From positions 62,001 through 126,000 of the forward strand of contig CALXHT010000001.1 of the NCBI GenBank assembly GCA_944388215.1: a DNA stretch of 64,000 nucleotides, written 5' to 3'. This DNA is from an uncultured Gemmiger sp. (lineage in GTDB: Bacteria > Bacillota > Clostridia > Oscillospirales > Ruminococcaceae). The notes below the pieces were generated by a model, which saw only the letters and a program-made list of their open reading frames with translations, made no database searches and was not told the origin of the DNA. Position numbers and translations under genes: made by a program. Position 1 is the first letter of the stretch. Each line of letters starts with the position of its first letter. Positions 52,035 to 61,072 of the stretch are shown here, in pieces.

Positions 52035-52478
52035 ATGGCTATGGATCTGAATGCAAAGGCCGCCTACATCCGCGGTCTGATGACCGGTATGGAGTTTGAC
52101 CCGGCTTCCAAGAACGGCAAGGTCATTGCCGCGATGATGGATCTGCTGGAAGAGATGGCTGCCAGCGTCACCGAGCACGACAACGCGCTGGATCAGGTCT
52201 ACGACGAGCTGGAAACGCTGGATCAGGACCTGGACGACGTGGTCGCCGACCTGTACGGTGAAGAGGATGAGGACGAGGAGAGCGACGACGAAGAGGACGG
52301 CGAGGAACTCTACGAAGTGACCTGCCCCAACTGCGGCGCGGTCTCCACCGTGGACGAGGAGACGCTGCTGGACCAGCAGTCCGAGCTGGTTTGCCCCAAC
52401 TGCGGCGCCGCCTTTGACATCGAGCTGGAGGGCACCGAGGAGGAGACTCCCGCCGAAACCGACCAGCAGGATCAGTAA
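52035..52478 (+). CDS. CD1247-type acidic zinc-ribbon protein
   Basis: A 147-residue protein. The helical N-terminus (AKAAYIRGLMTGMEFDPASKNGKVIAAMMDLLEEMA) matches the CD1247 N-terminal family. A very acidic middle (EEDEDEESDDEEDGEE) leads to two CPNCG half-sites, forming a C-terminal zinc ribbon. The family is common in clostridia and has no known function. It follows efp, as in several relatives. GGAGG precedes ATG 52035. Confidence 0.75.
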   Translation: MAMDLNAKAAYIRGLMTGMEFDPASKNGKVIAAMMDLLEEMAASVTEHDNALDQVYDELETLDQDLDDVVADLYGEEDEDEESDDEEDGEELYEVTCPNCGAVSTVDEETLLDQQSELVCPNCGAAFDIELEGTEEETPAETDQQDQ

Positions 52479-52495
52479 TTTCCGAAACAGCAAAG

Positions 52496-52536
52496 GACCC
52501 GGCAGGAAAGCGCGTGGAATCTGCCGGGCCCTTTTT
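52496..52536 (+). terminator. Terminator between CD1247-like gene and convergent membrane protein
   Basis: GGACCCGGCAG pairs with CTGCCGGGCCC (52521-52531) around a 15-nt loop, then a T-run. Confidence 0.8.
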
Positions 52537-53752
52537 ATGTCTGCAGCATGTACACAGCGCCATAGAGATTGAAGAGGATGGCCGCGCCGCACAGCGTCCA
52601 GGAACCGGTACCCGGGCGCCAGGCCGGGCGGTTCAGGAACCAGAGAACTACCCAGGGAAAGAGGTCCACCAGATAGCGGGTGCCGAATTGCCAGCCGCCC
52701 ATGGTACGGTGCATGCAGGTCAGCAGGGTAAGCAGCAGGCAGACCAGCACGGTGAACCAGCCCTGTGCGGGCAGCGGCAGCGCGGCGGACCGGGGTTCCC
52801 GGCGCAGACGGACAGCCACCCCGCAGAACGCCCACAGGAGGAACAGCGGGTTGGCCAGAAAGAAGAGGAACCCGTTGAAGAGCTCAAAATGCAGCTGAAG
52901 GCTGCTGTCCAGCGTGACGGGGCGCAGCAGGTTGAGCAGATTGGATGCCAGATACACCGGGGAGAATTGTCCGTCGGCGGCGCGGGTGAATTCGGGCAGA
53001 TAGCTGTGCCCGAATTCCAGAGGATTGCCGAAGCGGGCGAGGTTGTAGCCCATCAGGCAGCAGGCCACCACCGCCGCCGGCAGCAGCGCCGGGATAGCGG
53101 CCCGCAGAACCCCTGCGTGGCGTTTGCGCACCAGCCGGCAGAGCAGCCAGACCGCCAGCAGGGCCGCGTAAAAGGGACGGCAGCCCACCGCCAGGGCCAG
53201 GCAGAGGGAGGCGGCCGCGGTGGCGGGAACGGTATCCCGCAGGGCGAAAAACAGCCCCCAGAACGCCAGGCAGAGCCCCAGCATCTGGGCCATGAACCAG
53301 ACCCCGCCGCTGGTGGAGAGCCAGAAGGCGTTGGAGCCAAAACTGACAAACAGCGTCAGGCAGGCAGCCGCCGCGGAGTGCAGGCCCGCCCGGGCACAGC
53401 AGGCATAACAGCCTGCCGCGCAGAGCAGCGCCACAAGGGCTATGGCCAGATTGGAGGGCACGGCCGCCGCGCTGCCGAAGAACAGCACCCAGGGCAGCAT
53501 CCAGAGCGCCGGTACCGGCGGGAAGGACTGGTAGTACCGCCCCCCGTAGATGGCCAGCTCCAGCCAGGGATAGTTTTCCCCGCCGGCGATGTAGTTGCGC
53601 CCGGCCAGCCAGTTTTCGGCCTGGAGGGAATAGCTGTCGTAGGCGTTGGCGCTCAGCAGTGTGCCGCCCGCCAGCGAGTGGTAGAGCAGCAGCGCCAGCG
53701 CCAGGCAGGCAAGGAGTCCGCCCAGTGCGGCGGCATGATCCCGGTTGTCCAT
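52535..53752 (-). CDS. Polytopic membrane protein, GT39-like
   Basis: A 405-residue membrane protein with about ten helices. The first loop NAYDSYSLQAENWLAGRNYI with Asp and the QSFPPVPALWMLP turn resemble the catalytic region of lipid-linked-sugar glycosyltransferases (GT39-like). No soluble domain is present. It lies at the downstream end of the minus-strand glycan locus, so it could add a residue to the exported polymer. Family level only. Confidence 0.65.
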   Translation of the reverse strand: MDNRDHAAALGGLLACLALALLLYHSLAGGTLLSANAYDSYSLQAENWLAGRNYIAGGENYPWLELAIYGGRYYQSFPPVPALWMLPWVLFFGSAAAVPSNLAIALVALLCAAGCYACCARAGLHSAAAACLTLFVSFGSNAFWLSTSGGVWFMAQMLGLCLAFWGLFFALRDTVPATAAASLCLALAVGCRPFYAALLAVWLLCRLVRKRHAGVLRAAIPALLPAAVVACCLMGYNLARFGNPLEFGHSYLPEFTRAADGQFSPVYLASNLLNLLRPVTLDSSLQLHFELFNGFLFFLANPLFLLWAFCGVAVRLRREPRSAALPLPAQGWFTVLVCLLLTLLTCMHRTMGGWQFGTRYLVDLFPWVVLWFLNRPAWRPGTGSWTLCGAAILFNLYGAVYMLQT

Positions 53753-53776
53753 ACGGTCCCTCCCTTGTCATGAAAG

Positions 53777-53806
53777 CAAAAAATCCCGGCAGGAATGTGC
53801 CGGGAA
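53777..53806 (-). terminator. Terminator after the 95-aa gene
   Basis: CCCGGCA (53785-53791) pairs with TGCCGGG (53798-53804); the minus-strand transcript then runs into a U-tract (53784-53777). Confidence 0.75.
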
Positions 53807-53819
53807 GTTTTTGTCTGCC

Positions 53820-54107
53820 TTATTTTTTCTGCAGGGCGCCCTGCAGCATGATGTCGCCGAAGGACAGTGCATTGTACAGTCCCACGCGGTTGGCCTGGCG
53901 CACGATGCGCTCGGGCAGCGGCTTGGAATCGTCGGTGGACAGCAGCACCAGGTGTACCTTGTCGGCCACTTCCACGCCGTTCTCCTGGCGGTTGCTCAGC
54001 ACCTGCAGGTAGACGATGTAGGGGTCGGTCATGGAACCATAATAGATGTCATTGCCGCAGCGCACCAGCGGACGGCCTTTATAGGTCAGTTTGGGCGTGA
54101 ATGCCAT
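53820..54107 (-). CDS. Conserved-looking 95-aa protein, unknown
   Basis: A 95-residue soluble protein (KLTYKGRPLVRCGNDIYYG...). Alternating strand-like segments and a C-terminal helix (SFGDIMLQGALQKK) suggest a small alpha-beta fold. No family is recognised. It has its own promoter: TTGTAA-17-TATAAT on the minus strand with TATAAT at 54149-54144. It is bounded by a terminator, so it is an independent unit inside the glycan locus. Confidence 0.65.
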   Translation of the reverse strand: MAFTPKLTYKGRPLVRCGNDIYYGSMTDPYIVYLQVLSNRQENGVEVADKVHLVLLSTDDSKPLPERIVRQANRVGLYNALSFGDIMLQGALQKK

Positions 54108-54143
54108 AGCGGAAACCTTCTTTCGCTCATATTACTATTCTAT

Positions 54144-54172
54144 CATTATACCACAGTTAGGCACATATTACA
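54144..54172 (-). promoter_or_regulatory. Promoter of the 95-aa gene
   Basis: On the minus strand, TTGTAA (54172-54167), a 17-bp spacer and TATAAT (54149-54144). The -35 overlaps the stop of the DUF2304 gene. Confidence 0.65.
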
Positions 54173-54527
54173 AATCCAATTTGTCGCGCTCCACCTTTTC
54201 CTGGTTGAGGGCCACCTGTTCGGTGAGCATCCGCACCTTGCTGTCCAGCTGGCTGAGCCGGATGGACATGAAGAACTGCTTGGCCAGCAGCAGAAAGATG
54301 ATGACCACATAGACAAAGTTGATGGGGCTCATGAAGCCCAGCAGGTTGGCCGCCCAGTAGGCGATGCCGGGGAAAACGGCCAGCACCAGCAGCGCCGCGC
54401 TGAACACCAGCCAGAAGATGGTGTCCTCGATCTGGACCTTGGCCAGCCGCACGCGGCGCAGAATGAAGCCCGCGGTGAACAGGCTGCCCACGATCAGGCA
54501 GATGCGGATGATCGTTTGATCGAACAT
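54168..54527 (-). CDS. DUF2304 membrane protein
   Basis: A 119-residue protein with three hydrophobic helices (IRICLIVGSLFTAGFIL; IFWLVFSAALLVLAVF; VYVVIIFLLLAKQFF) and a C-terminal coiled coil (LSQLDSKVRMLTEQVALNQEKVE). DUF2304 proteins sit beside Dpm1-like GT2 genes in many surface glycan loci and may help the enzyme act on polyprenyl phosphates. Here it starts one base after that GT2 stop. Confidence 0.85.
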   Translation of the reverse strand: MFDQTIIRICLIVGSLFTAGFILRRVRLAKVQIEDTIFWLVFSAALLVLAVFPGIAYWAANLLGFMSPINFVYVVIIFLLLAKQFFMSIRLSQLDSKVRMLTEQVALNQEKVERDKLDL

Positions 54528-54528
54528 A

Positions 54529-55248
54529 TCACAGGCTCCTTTCGGGGTAGGGGGTTTCGGTGTCGCGCTTGCGGAACCACTGGATGAGCAGGATGGAGAT
54601 GGACATCTTCACCATATACTGGATGCTGTTCCAGAGGTTCAGGTAGCTCTGCCCGGCGGTGCGCTCGCCCATCTGCACCTGGACCTCCTTGACGGTGGCG
54701 CCGTTCTTGATCAGGTAGCTGATGGTATCGGGCTCGGGGCCGTAATTGAGGTTCTGGGCAAATTCCTCCACCATGGTGCGGTTGAACATCCGCATGCCGC
54801 TGGTGGGGTCGCAGATGGCGCGGCCGGTGGTCAGCCGGATGGACCAGCTGATGATGTAGCTGCCCAGCATCCGCAGGGTCTTGGGCTTCTTCACGGTGAG
54901 GAACCGGCTGCCGATGACGATGTCGTTGCCCTCCTCCAGGGCGGCCAGCATGGGGCCGATGTATTCCGGCTTGTGCTGGCCGTCGGCATCCATCTGCATA
55001 GCGCAGTCGTAGCCGTTTTCCGCCGCGTAGCGCAGCCCGGTCTGGAAAGCGCCCGCCAGCCCCAGGTTGATGGGCAGGTCAATGAGCCGGTAGCCGTGGG
55101 CGCGGCAGATGGCCGCCGTCTTGTCCCGGCTGCCGTCGTTGACGACCACGTAATCGTATTCGGGATACCGTTTCGTCAGGCTTTCCACCACCTGGACGAT
55201 GTTGTCCTCCTCGTTGTGGGCGGGGATCACGATGAGCAATTTCGACAT
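54529..55248 (-). CDS. Dpm1-like family 2 glycosyltransferase
   Basis: A 239-residue GT2. The donor strand is LLIVIPAHNEEDNI, then VVNDGSRDKT, and the metal motif is the standard MQMDADGQHKPE (DADGQ). Acceptor block is VIGSRF. C-terminal helix (MVKMSISILLIQWF) anchors it to the membrane. It likely charges polyprenyl phosphate with a sugar, working with DUF2304. AAGGAG precedes ATG 55248; the GT4 gene ends two bases upstream. Confidence 0.9.
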   Translation of the reverse strand: MSKLLIVIPAHNEEDNIVQVVESLTKRYPEYDYVVVNDGSRDKTAAICRAHGYRLIDLPINLGLAGAFQTGLRYAAENGYDCAMQMDADGQHKPEYIGPMLAALEEGNDIVIGSRFLTVKKPKTLRMLGSYIISWSIRLTTGRAICDPTSGMRMFNRTMVEEFAQNLNYGPEPDTISYLIKNGATVKEVQVQMGERTAGQSYLNLWNSIQYMVKMSISILLIQWFRKRDTETPYPERSL

Positions 55249-55249
55249 C

Positions 55250-56392
55250 TTAACTCCTTTTTGCCCTTGCGCGGGCATCCTGGGCCGCCTGCAGCAGCGC
55301 GGTGTACACCGCCTGCCAGGTAAAGCGGGCCGTCAGGTTTTCCAGGGCGTGGGCGGCCCGGGTCCGGGCGGCGTCGGGGTCCCGCAGGACCTGTTGCAGC
55401 CCGGCGGTCAGTGTTTCGGGGCGGGTATCCTCCAGATACACCGCGTAGTTTTCGTCGGGCAGCAGCTCGCCGGAGCCGGCGGTGTGGGTGCAGAGGATGG
55501 GACAGCCGCAGGCCGCCGCCTCCAGCAGTGTGGTGGGGAAACCCTCGGCGTACTCGGTGGGCAGACAGTAGCAGTCCGCCTGGTGGAGCAGCTGAACGAT
55601 CTGGGGGTGGGGCAGGGCGCCCAGCACCCGCACCGGGCCGCCCAGCGCCCGCAGCGCCTCCTCCTCGGGGCCGGTGCCGGCCACAGCCAGCACACAGCCG
55701 GGCAGCTGCTGTACGGCCTCGGCCAGCCGCAGGGCGCCCTTCTCGGGGATGAGCCGCCCCACAAAGGCGATGAGGTGGCCGTCCGCCGGCACCTCCAGTT
55801 TCTGCCGCCAGGGGGTGACGGGCTCCGCCGTGGCCAGGGCGGTGAGTTCGGCAGGGTCCACGGCGTTGGGCAGCGTGCCAGCCGCCGTGATGCCGAAGGT
55901 CTTCAGCCAGCGGCAGACATCGCCGGAGACGCCGTAGAAGGGAAACCTGCACCGGCGGATGATGCCGCAGGCCAGATGTTCGTACCAGCGTCCCAGCACA
56001 CCGCCCAGCCCGCCGTGCATCATGTAGCCGGTGGAATGGTCGATGACCAGGGCGGGGAAGCCCCGCCTGCGGCACTGCCGCGCGGCCCAGACACTCTGGG
56101 TGTACATCCGGGTCTGGATGACCGCAAAGTCGATGCCCTGCGCCCAGAGATCCGCGGCAGGGGCGAACGGCCGCAGCACGGGAAAGCGCCCGCCCATCAC
56201 CGGCAAGGCCGGCAGGCGGTAGATCTCCAGCCCCCAGGCGTCCCGTTCCCGGGCCGGCAGTCCCGGCAGGGCGCTGGTCACGATGAGAGCACGGTGCCCT
56301 GCCGCCACACAGCGCCGCGCCAGGTTCCAGGTATAGCGCTCCACACCGCCCGGGGTGGGCAGGTACTGCGCCGTGAAAAAGCAGAAAGTCAT
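55250..56392 (-). CDS. Family 4 glycosyltransferase
   Basis: A 380-residue GT-B enzyme. The N-terminal acceptor loop is LPTPGGVERYTWNLA. The donor domain has FVGRLIPEKGALRLAEA and the catalytic ExGFPTTLLEA (YAEGFPTTLLEAAACG). It uses a nucleotide-sugar donor for polymer synthesis in the cytoplasm. It is followed two bases later by the Dpm1-like gene and lies 16 bases downstream of the DUF2142 gene. Confidence 0.9.
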   Translation of the reverse strand: MTFCFFTAQYLPTPGGVERYTWNLARRCVAAGHRALIVTSALPGLPARERDAWGLEIYRLPALPVMGGRFPVLRPFAPAADLWAQGIDFAVIQTRMYTQSVWAARQCRRRGFPALVIDHSTGYMMHGGLGGVLGRWYEHLACGIIRRCRFPFYGVSGDVCRWLKTFGITAAGTLPNAVDPAELTALATAEPVTPWRQKLEVPADGHLIAFVGRLIPEKGALRLAEAVQQLPGCVLAVAGTGPEEEALRALGGPVRVLGALPHPQIVQLLHQADCYCLPTEYAEGFPTTLLEAAACGCPILCTHTAGSGELLPDENYAVYLEDTRPETLTAGLQQVLRDPDAARTRAAHALENLTARFTWQAVYTALLQAAQDARARAKRS

Positions 56393-56408
56393 AGCAGAAT
56401 CCTCGCCG

Positions 56409-58985
56409 TTATCTTGCGATGACGGCCAGCATGGTATTCATCAGCACGCCAAACTGGGTCAGCGCCAGGGCGCCCAGCAGACGGGCTGCGGCGGTGTCCT
56501 CGTCGGCCACATGGGCCACGCCGCGGGGCAGACAGGTGAGCAGCACCAGCGGCAGCACGGGCAGGAAATACCGCCCCTGCAGGCCGTAGAGGGTATCGTA
56601 GTGGGTGGGCGTCCAGAGAAGGCACCCCGCCACCGCCAGCAGGCAGCAGAGCGCCGCGGCCGCCGCGCACCAGACCCGGCCGCGCCCCACAGGCAGCAGG
56701 GCAGTGCCCTCTGCCGGCAGCGCCGCATAGAACAGCAAAAGATACAGCACAACCACCCAGCCCCAGGCCAGGTCCAGGGAATAGTAGCTCAGACTGCCGC
56801 CCACCAGGGTGCGCAGATAGTGGTCGCCGTTCTCCACGGCGGAGCGCACCAGCAGCAGGACGGTGTCGGGCAGGTGGGTCAGGATATACCCCGGTGTGTA
56901 GGTCACACGGTCGGCCTCGTCGGTCACGCTCTGGGTGGCGCGGGTATCCCGGGCGGCCTGCACTTCGGCGGCCAGGGTATCCCGGTCCAGCGGCATGCGG
57001 TCGTCCATGACGCCGGGTTCAAGACCCAGCCCGGCAAACCGCTGCTGGCAGGAGGGCAGGCTGTAGACGATTTTGTACACTTCCAGGGCGCCGCCTTTGG
57101 CAAAGTCATCGGCCAGATTGGCGTTGCCGGTCTGGACCAGGTCCTCCCCCAGCAGGGAAAGGGATGCCCGGGAGAGAAAATCCTCCCCGTCGGTATAGCT
57201 GTTGATCCGCTCCGGGCTGAACAGGAAGGTCTGGCCCAGCGTCACGGGGGAGACATCCCCCTCCTTCAGGGCCTGCACCCAGAAATCCACCTCACTCTGG
57301 GCGGGATCGCGGGTGTCCTCGGCGTAGTAGTAAAGGCGCCGCACGAAGTTTTCCAGTGTGTTTTCCCCGCAGATCACTCCTTCGTAGGCGGCATCCGGCT
57401 CGGCCGGACGGGCCCTCTCGGCGCGCGGGACCGTCGACACCGCCATGGCCTCCGCTGCGGTGGAAGTCGTGGTGGTCTCCTCCGAGGCGGTGCCGGTGGT
57501 GGCGGTCAGCGTGCCGGTGTTGAGCACCAGGGCCAGCGCCACACAGACGGCCAGATAGGCGGCCTTCTTGGCCTTGGCGTGGTGTCCCAGACGGGGCCCG
57601 GGCACCAGCAGCAACAGGGCTGCCAGCGGCAGATAGACCATCTTGCCGGGGGCCAGCAGCACGCCGGTGAGCAGCAGCGCCGCCAGCCGCGCAGAGGGGA
57701 GGGGGCGGTCCCGGTGGGCGCCGAAGGCTGCGTCCAGCATCAGGGCCGTAAAGGCAAAGCAGAGTCCCAGCAGCGGGGCGTCCCGGCTGAAACTGGCCGC
57801 CAGATGGAGCGTCATGGGCAGCAGGGCCACCGCCGCAAAGATGCGTTTGCCCCAGGGGGTTACCTTCACGGCCCAGGCCGCCAGCGCCGCAAAGAGAAGC
57901 AGGTTGGCCAGCCGGCCCAGAGCCAGCGCCGGGGTGAAGCCCAGATGGAAAAGGTAGGCCACAAACACCGCCGCACCGCTGGCCAGATAGAGCAGCGGAT
58001 TCTGGTCGGTCTGCAGCTCGGCGTACTCCTGGTGGCTGTCGAAGGAGGCGTCGGTGGTGGTGAACAGCGTGTCGGTGAACTCCCGCCAGGTGAACACCGT
58101 GGTGTTCTCATCCTGCAGGGTGGCGTCCACGTCGGTCTCCCGGCGGAAGCTGGTGGTGGTAGGCACATGGCCCATCTGCCACCCGTCGTCCGAGAAAAAG
58201 TTCGCCCACCGGCAGGCCAGCGTAAAGCTCTGGTTGATGTGGTATTTTTCGTCGGGGGCGGCGTAGGGGGGCAGCACAAAGCTGTAGAGTACTCCCAGCC
58301 CCAGCACCAGCACAAAAACAAGGCGGGGCAGGCGCACCCTGCGGCTGCTCACCGCCCAGACGGTGAAGGCCGCCAGCAGGGCTGCAAAGCCGCAGATCAG
58401 CAGGAAAAACCGTGTCAGGTACCCGCCGATGCGCTGCCAGGTCACCTGGACGGCCATGGTGCCGTCCACCTGGCTGCCGTCCAGCAGCATGGGGTCCTGC
58501 CACAGGGCCACGCCGCTGCTGTGGCCGATGGCCAGTACCTCGCTGCCGGTGTAGTGGGGCGTCAACGAAAGCTGGTACCGCCGCCCGGCAGCACCCTGCA
58601 CTTCCCGGTCCAGACCCAGCACGGTGTACTGGTCGGGCAGGATGTAGCCCATCACGCCGGTGGAGCGAGCCAGTTCCTCGCCGGTGTCGGCGTCGGTGAG
58701 CACCACTTCCAGTTCACCCTCTGGCTGACCGCCCGGCAGATAGAACTCCACCCCCACGGCCAGCAGATTCTGGTCGAAGGTGAAGGTCTGGCTGGCGGTC
58801 TGGCCGTCCTGCAGGATGGTGGAAGCGCTGTAGTCATCACTGATGGTCTCCGACCGGCCCTTGCCCAGCTGGGGGCGCACCAGGGCCAGCCACACCAGCA
58901 CCGAGGCCGCCAGCAGCACCACCAGGGTGGCCAGCGCCCGGCAGAGCGGCGCATCCGGTTTTTTCAGTTTGGACATGCCCGGCAT
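56409..58985 (-). CDS. DUF2142 membrane protein with an inserted DUF4214-like segment
   Basis: An 858-residue protein. After one N-terminal helix comes a soluble, beta-rich extracellular segment (about 35-185). The DUF2142 core follows, with YAAPDEKYHINQSFTLA, SRDAPLLGLCFAFTALML and the late GLQGRYFLPVLPLVLL. Between helices, at about residues 540-610, lies FVRRLYYYAEDTRD then FWVQALKEGDVSPVTLGQTFLFSPERI, which resembles DUF4214. The function is unknown; a polymer-modifying glycosyltransferase is a fair guess. ATG 58985 follows GGAGGGG. A TTG at 59003 and an ATG at 58976 are alternatives. Confidence 0.82.
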   Translation of the reverse strand: MPGMSKLKKPDAPLCRALATLVVLLAASVLVWLALVRPQLGKGRSETISDDYSASTILQDGQTASQTFTFDQNLLAVGVEFYLPGGQPEGELEVVLTDADTGEELARSTGVMGYILPDQYTVLGLDREVQGAAGRRYQLSLTPHYTGSEVLAIGHSSGVALWQDPMLLDGSQVDGTMAVQVTWQRIGGYLTRFFLLICGFAALLAAFTVWAVSSRRVRLPRLVFVLVLGLGVLYSFVLPPYAAPDEKYHINQSFTLACRWANFFSDDGWQMGHVPTTTSFRRETDVDATLQDENTTVFTWREFTDTLFTTTDASFDSHQEYAELQTDQNPLLYLASGAAVFVAYLFHLGFTPALALGRLANLLLFAALAAWAVKVTPWGKRIFAAVALLPMTLHLAASFSRDAPLLGLCFAFTALMLDAAFGAHRDRPLPSARLAALLLTGVLLAPGKMVYLPLAALLLLVPGPRLGHHAKAKKAAYLAVCVALALVLNTGTLTATTGTASEETTTTSTAAEAMAVSTVPRAERARPAEPDAAYEGVICGENTLENFVRRLYYYAEDTRDPAQSEVDFWVQALKEGDVSPVTLGQTFLFSPERINSYTDGEDFLSRASLSLLGEDLVQTGNANLADDFAKGGALEVYKIVYSLPSCQQRFAGLGLEPGVMDDRMPLDRDTLAAEVQAARDTRATQSVTDEADRVTYTPGYILTHLPDTVLLLVRSAVENGDHYLRTLVGGSLSYYSLDLAWGWVVVLYLLLFYAALPAEGTALLPVGRGRVWCAAAAALCCLLAVAGCLLWTPTHYDTLYGLQGRYFLPVLPLVLLTCLPRGVAHVADEDTAAARLLGALALTQFGVLMNTMLAVIAR

Positions 58986-58999
58986 ACTACCCCTCCGGT

Positions 59000-59509
59000 T
59001 CAATCCAGCGGCACGCCGAAGGTGGCAAACACCGCATCCTTCCAGCGCCCGTCCGTTTCCAGAATCTTCTGCACCGCACCGCGCACGGCCCCGTGGCCGC
59101 CGTTCTGGGGGCAGATGTAATCCGCCCGCGCCCGGATGATGTCCGAGGCGTCGGCGGGGCAGGCGACGAAGCCGCAGAGGTTCATCGCCGCCAGATCATT
59201 GATGTCATCGCCGCAGTAGGCCACTTCCTCTTTTGCGTAGCCGTTTTGGGCCATGAATTCCCGCAGAAAATCCGATTTGCGCCGCACGTTCTGGTAAACG
59301 TAGTCCAGTTTCAGCTCGGCGGCCCGGCGGCGCACCGGCTCGCTCTCCCGCCCGGTGCAGATCATCACCTTGATGCCGGCGGACCGGGCAATGAGCAGCC
59401 CGGCACCGTCCCGGGCCGCGAATTTCTTGATTTCAGTGCCGTGGGAATCGTAGTAGATGCCGCCATCCGTCATGGTGCCATCCACGTCCAGAACCAATAA
59501 ACGTATCAT
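59000..59509 (-). CDS. KdsC-type HAD phosphatase (YrbI family)
   Basis: A 169-residue phosphatase of the class that removes phosphate from 3-deoxy-octulosonate 8-phosphate or N-acylneuraminate 9-phosphate. Motif I is LLVLDVDGTMTDGG (Asp8, Asp10), motif II MICTGRE, motif III Lys in RRKSDFL, and motif IV CGDDINDLAAM. No cap domain, as in KdsC. It lies between the aldolase-like and DUF2142 genes and matches the step before CMP activation by the kdsB-like gene. The actual substrate is inferred from context. Confidence 0.9.
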   Translation of the reverse strand: MIRLLVLDVDGTMTDGGIYYDSHGTEIKKFAARDGAGLLIARSAGIKVMICTGRESEPVRRRAAELKLDYVYQNVRRKSDFLREFMAQNGYAKEEVAYCGDDINDLAAMNLCGFVACPADASDIIRARADYICPQNGGHGAVRGAVQKILETDGRWKDAVFATFGVPLD

Positions 59510-59512
59510 GGA

Positions 59513-61072
59513 TTACGCCCTTTCGTATTCACTGGGGGTCACGAACCGCACCGGCAGCCCGGCGGCGCGGATGGCACCGGCCATCCGCGCGTTGTAGGCT
59601 TTGCCCCGGTCGGTGTGGGTGTGCAGCCCCGCGTCAGCGTAGGCGGGGGCGCCGGGGCGGTAGCCGTCGGCCCCGGCCAGCAGTACCTCGGCGGCGCCGC
59701 AAAGCCGCAGCAGCCGCAGCAGCATGAGCACGCTGTTGCCGCCCTGGGCATCGGTGCCGCACAGACGGTCGTAGTTCACCACGGTGGCCGGAGTGCTGGC
59801 CCGCAGGTTGCTGGTCAGCACCAGCGGGCAGGGGTAGGCGGCTTCCTCGTCAAAGCGCTTGGCGTTGGCGAAAAACGCATAGTCCGGTGCTACAAAGTCC
59901 GGCACAAAGTTGGCGGAAACCGTCACGTCAGCGGCCGCCGCCTTCACGGCAGCACGGCCTGCCTCGGTGGCCAGGGTGGCACCGGGGGCCAGCACCAGCA
60001 CCTTCTTGCCGCCGAAGGCCGTCTGCAAGGCCGCCAGGGCGGCCTCGTCGTCAATACGGCGGTTGCGGTACTCGGTGTAGAGTTTGTCGGCGTAGGCGGC
60101 GTCAAATACCGTCTTTTTGCCCGGGTCGATGGCCGCCAGGATGTGGTTGATGTCCCGCACGGTGAGGTCGCCCTTGTTCAGCAGGTGCTCGGCGTAGTTG
60201 CGGTGGAGGTTGAACCGGGCCGACAGGAAGTAGGCCGGGGTATAGCCCCATGCGCTCTCCCCCTTGATGGGGGCGATATGGTCCTGGATGGCGTCCATGA
60301 TCTCGTCCAGGTCGTAGTGGCAGTGGCCGGTCTCGTTGCGGTAGTCCGCCACCAGTTCGATGGGCAGATTGCCGGGGGCACGGCCCATGCCCATGAGGCT
60401 GGCGTCCACGGTTTTGTCCCGCAGCAGCGGCTTGTCCATGAATTCCTGGGCCAGACAGAAGCTCAGAGCCATGTTCTCATGGAGATGCAGGCCCAGACGG
60501 ATGTCAGGGGCCAGGTTGTGGTCGGCCAGCGAGACGATCCGCTCCAGGTCCCGGCGGCGCATGCTGCCGAAGGTATCCACGATGGAGAACTGCCAGGGAT
60601 GGATGGCGTTGACCTGGTCGAAGATCCACAGCAGGTCCTTGTCGCCGTAGCCCATGATGTTGATGGGGTTGATGGACAGCTTGTACCCCCGGGCCTTGAC
60701 CTCCCGGGCAAAGTCCATGCCGTCCCGGATATCGTAGTCGTGGGCGGTGATGCGGATCAGTTCGATGCCGTGGCCGTCGTAGGGGCTCAGCTTGGCAATA
60801 TCGTAGTTGGAGCGCATGGCCATGCCGGAGTAGATCGTATGGCCCCGCTGGCCCTCGTCGGGCAGCAGCCGGTTGAGCTCCTCGATGGTGTTGCAGACCG
60901 TCACGTCGGGGTTGTAGCCCTCCACATTGCGCAGAAAGCCCACCTCCACCAGGTCGGTGCCGGCCCGGGTCAGGGACTGGATGATCCGCCGCGCCGAACC
61001 GAAGCCCCAGCGCCAGTCGTTGATGTAGCCGCCGTCACGCAGGGTGCAGTCCAGCAGTTTGATATCAGGCAT
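59513..61072 (-). CDS. DRE-TIM aldolase-like enzyme fused to a C-terminal Rossmann-like domain
   Basis: A 519-residue, two-domain protein. Residues 1 to about 340 are a HMGL/DRE-TIM barrel: the opening metal motif LLDCTLRDGGYIND (Arg12, Asp13), the LRNVEG strand and the metal-binding HLHEN, as in 4-hydroxy-2-oxovalerate aldolase. The C-terminal domain (about 345-519) begins KKVLVLAPGATLATEAG and has LLAGADGYRPGAP, resembling a Rossmann-like surface-glycan domain. It may form or cleave a carbon-carbon bond with a 2-oxo acid such as pyruvate, producing a ulosonic acid. It lies between KdsB- and KdsC-like genes, where a KdsA/NeuB-type synthase would be expected. Confidence 0.82.
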   Translation of the reverse strand: MPDIKLLDCTLRDGGYINDWRWGFGSARRIIQSLTRAGTDLVEVGFLRNVEGYNPDVTVCNTIEELNRLLPDEGQRGHTIYSGMAMRSNYDIAKLSPYDGHGIELIRITAHDYDIRDGMDFAREVKARGYKLSINPINIMGYGDKDLLWIFDQVNAIHPWQFSIVDTFGSMRRRDLERIVSLADHNLAPDIRLGLHLHENMALSFCLAQEFMDKPLLRDKTVDASLMGMGRAPGNLPIELVADYRNETGHCHYDLDEIMDAIQDHIAPIKGESAWGYTPAYFLSARFNLHRNYAEHLLNKGDLTVRDINHILAAIDPGKKTVFDAAYADKLYTEYRNRRIDDEAALAALQTAFGGKKVLVLAPGATLATEAGRAAVKAAAADVTVSANFVPDFVAPDYAFFANAKRFDEEAAYPCPLVLTSNLRASTPATVVNYDRLCGTDAQGGNSVLMLLRLLRLCGAAEVLLAGADGYRPGAPAYADAGLHTHTDRGKAYNARMAGAIRAAGLPVRFVTPSEYERA

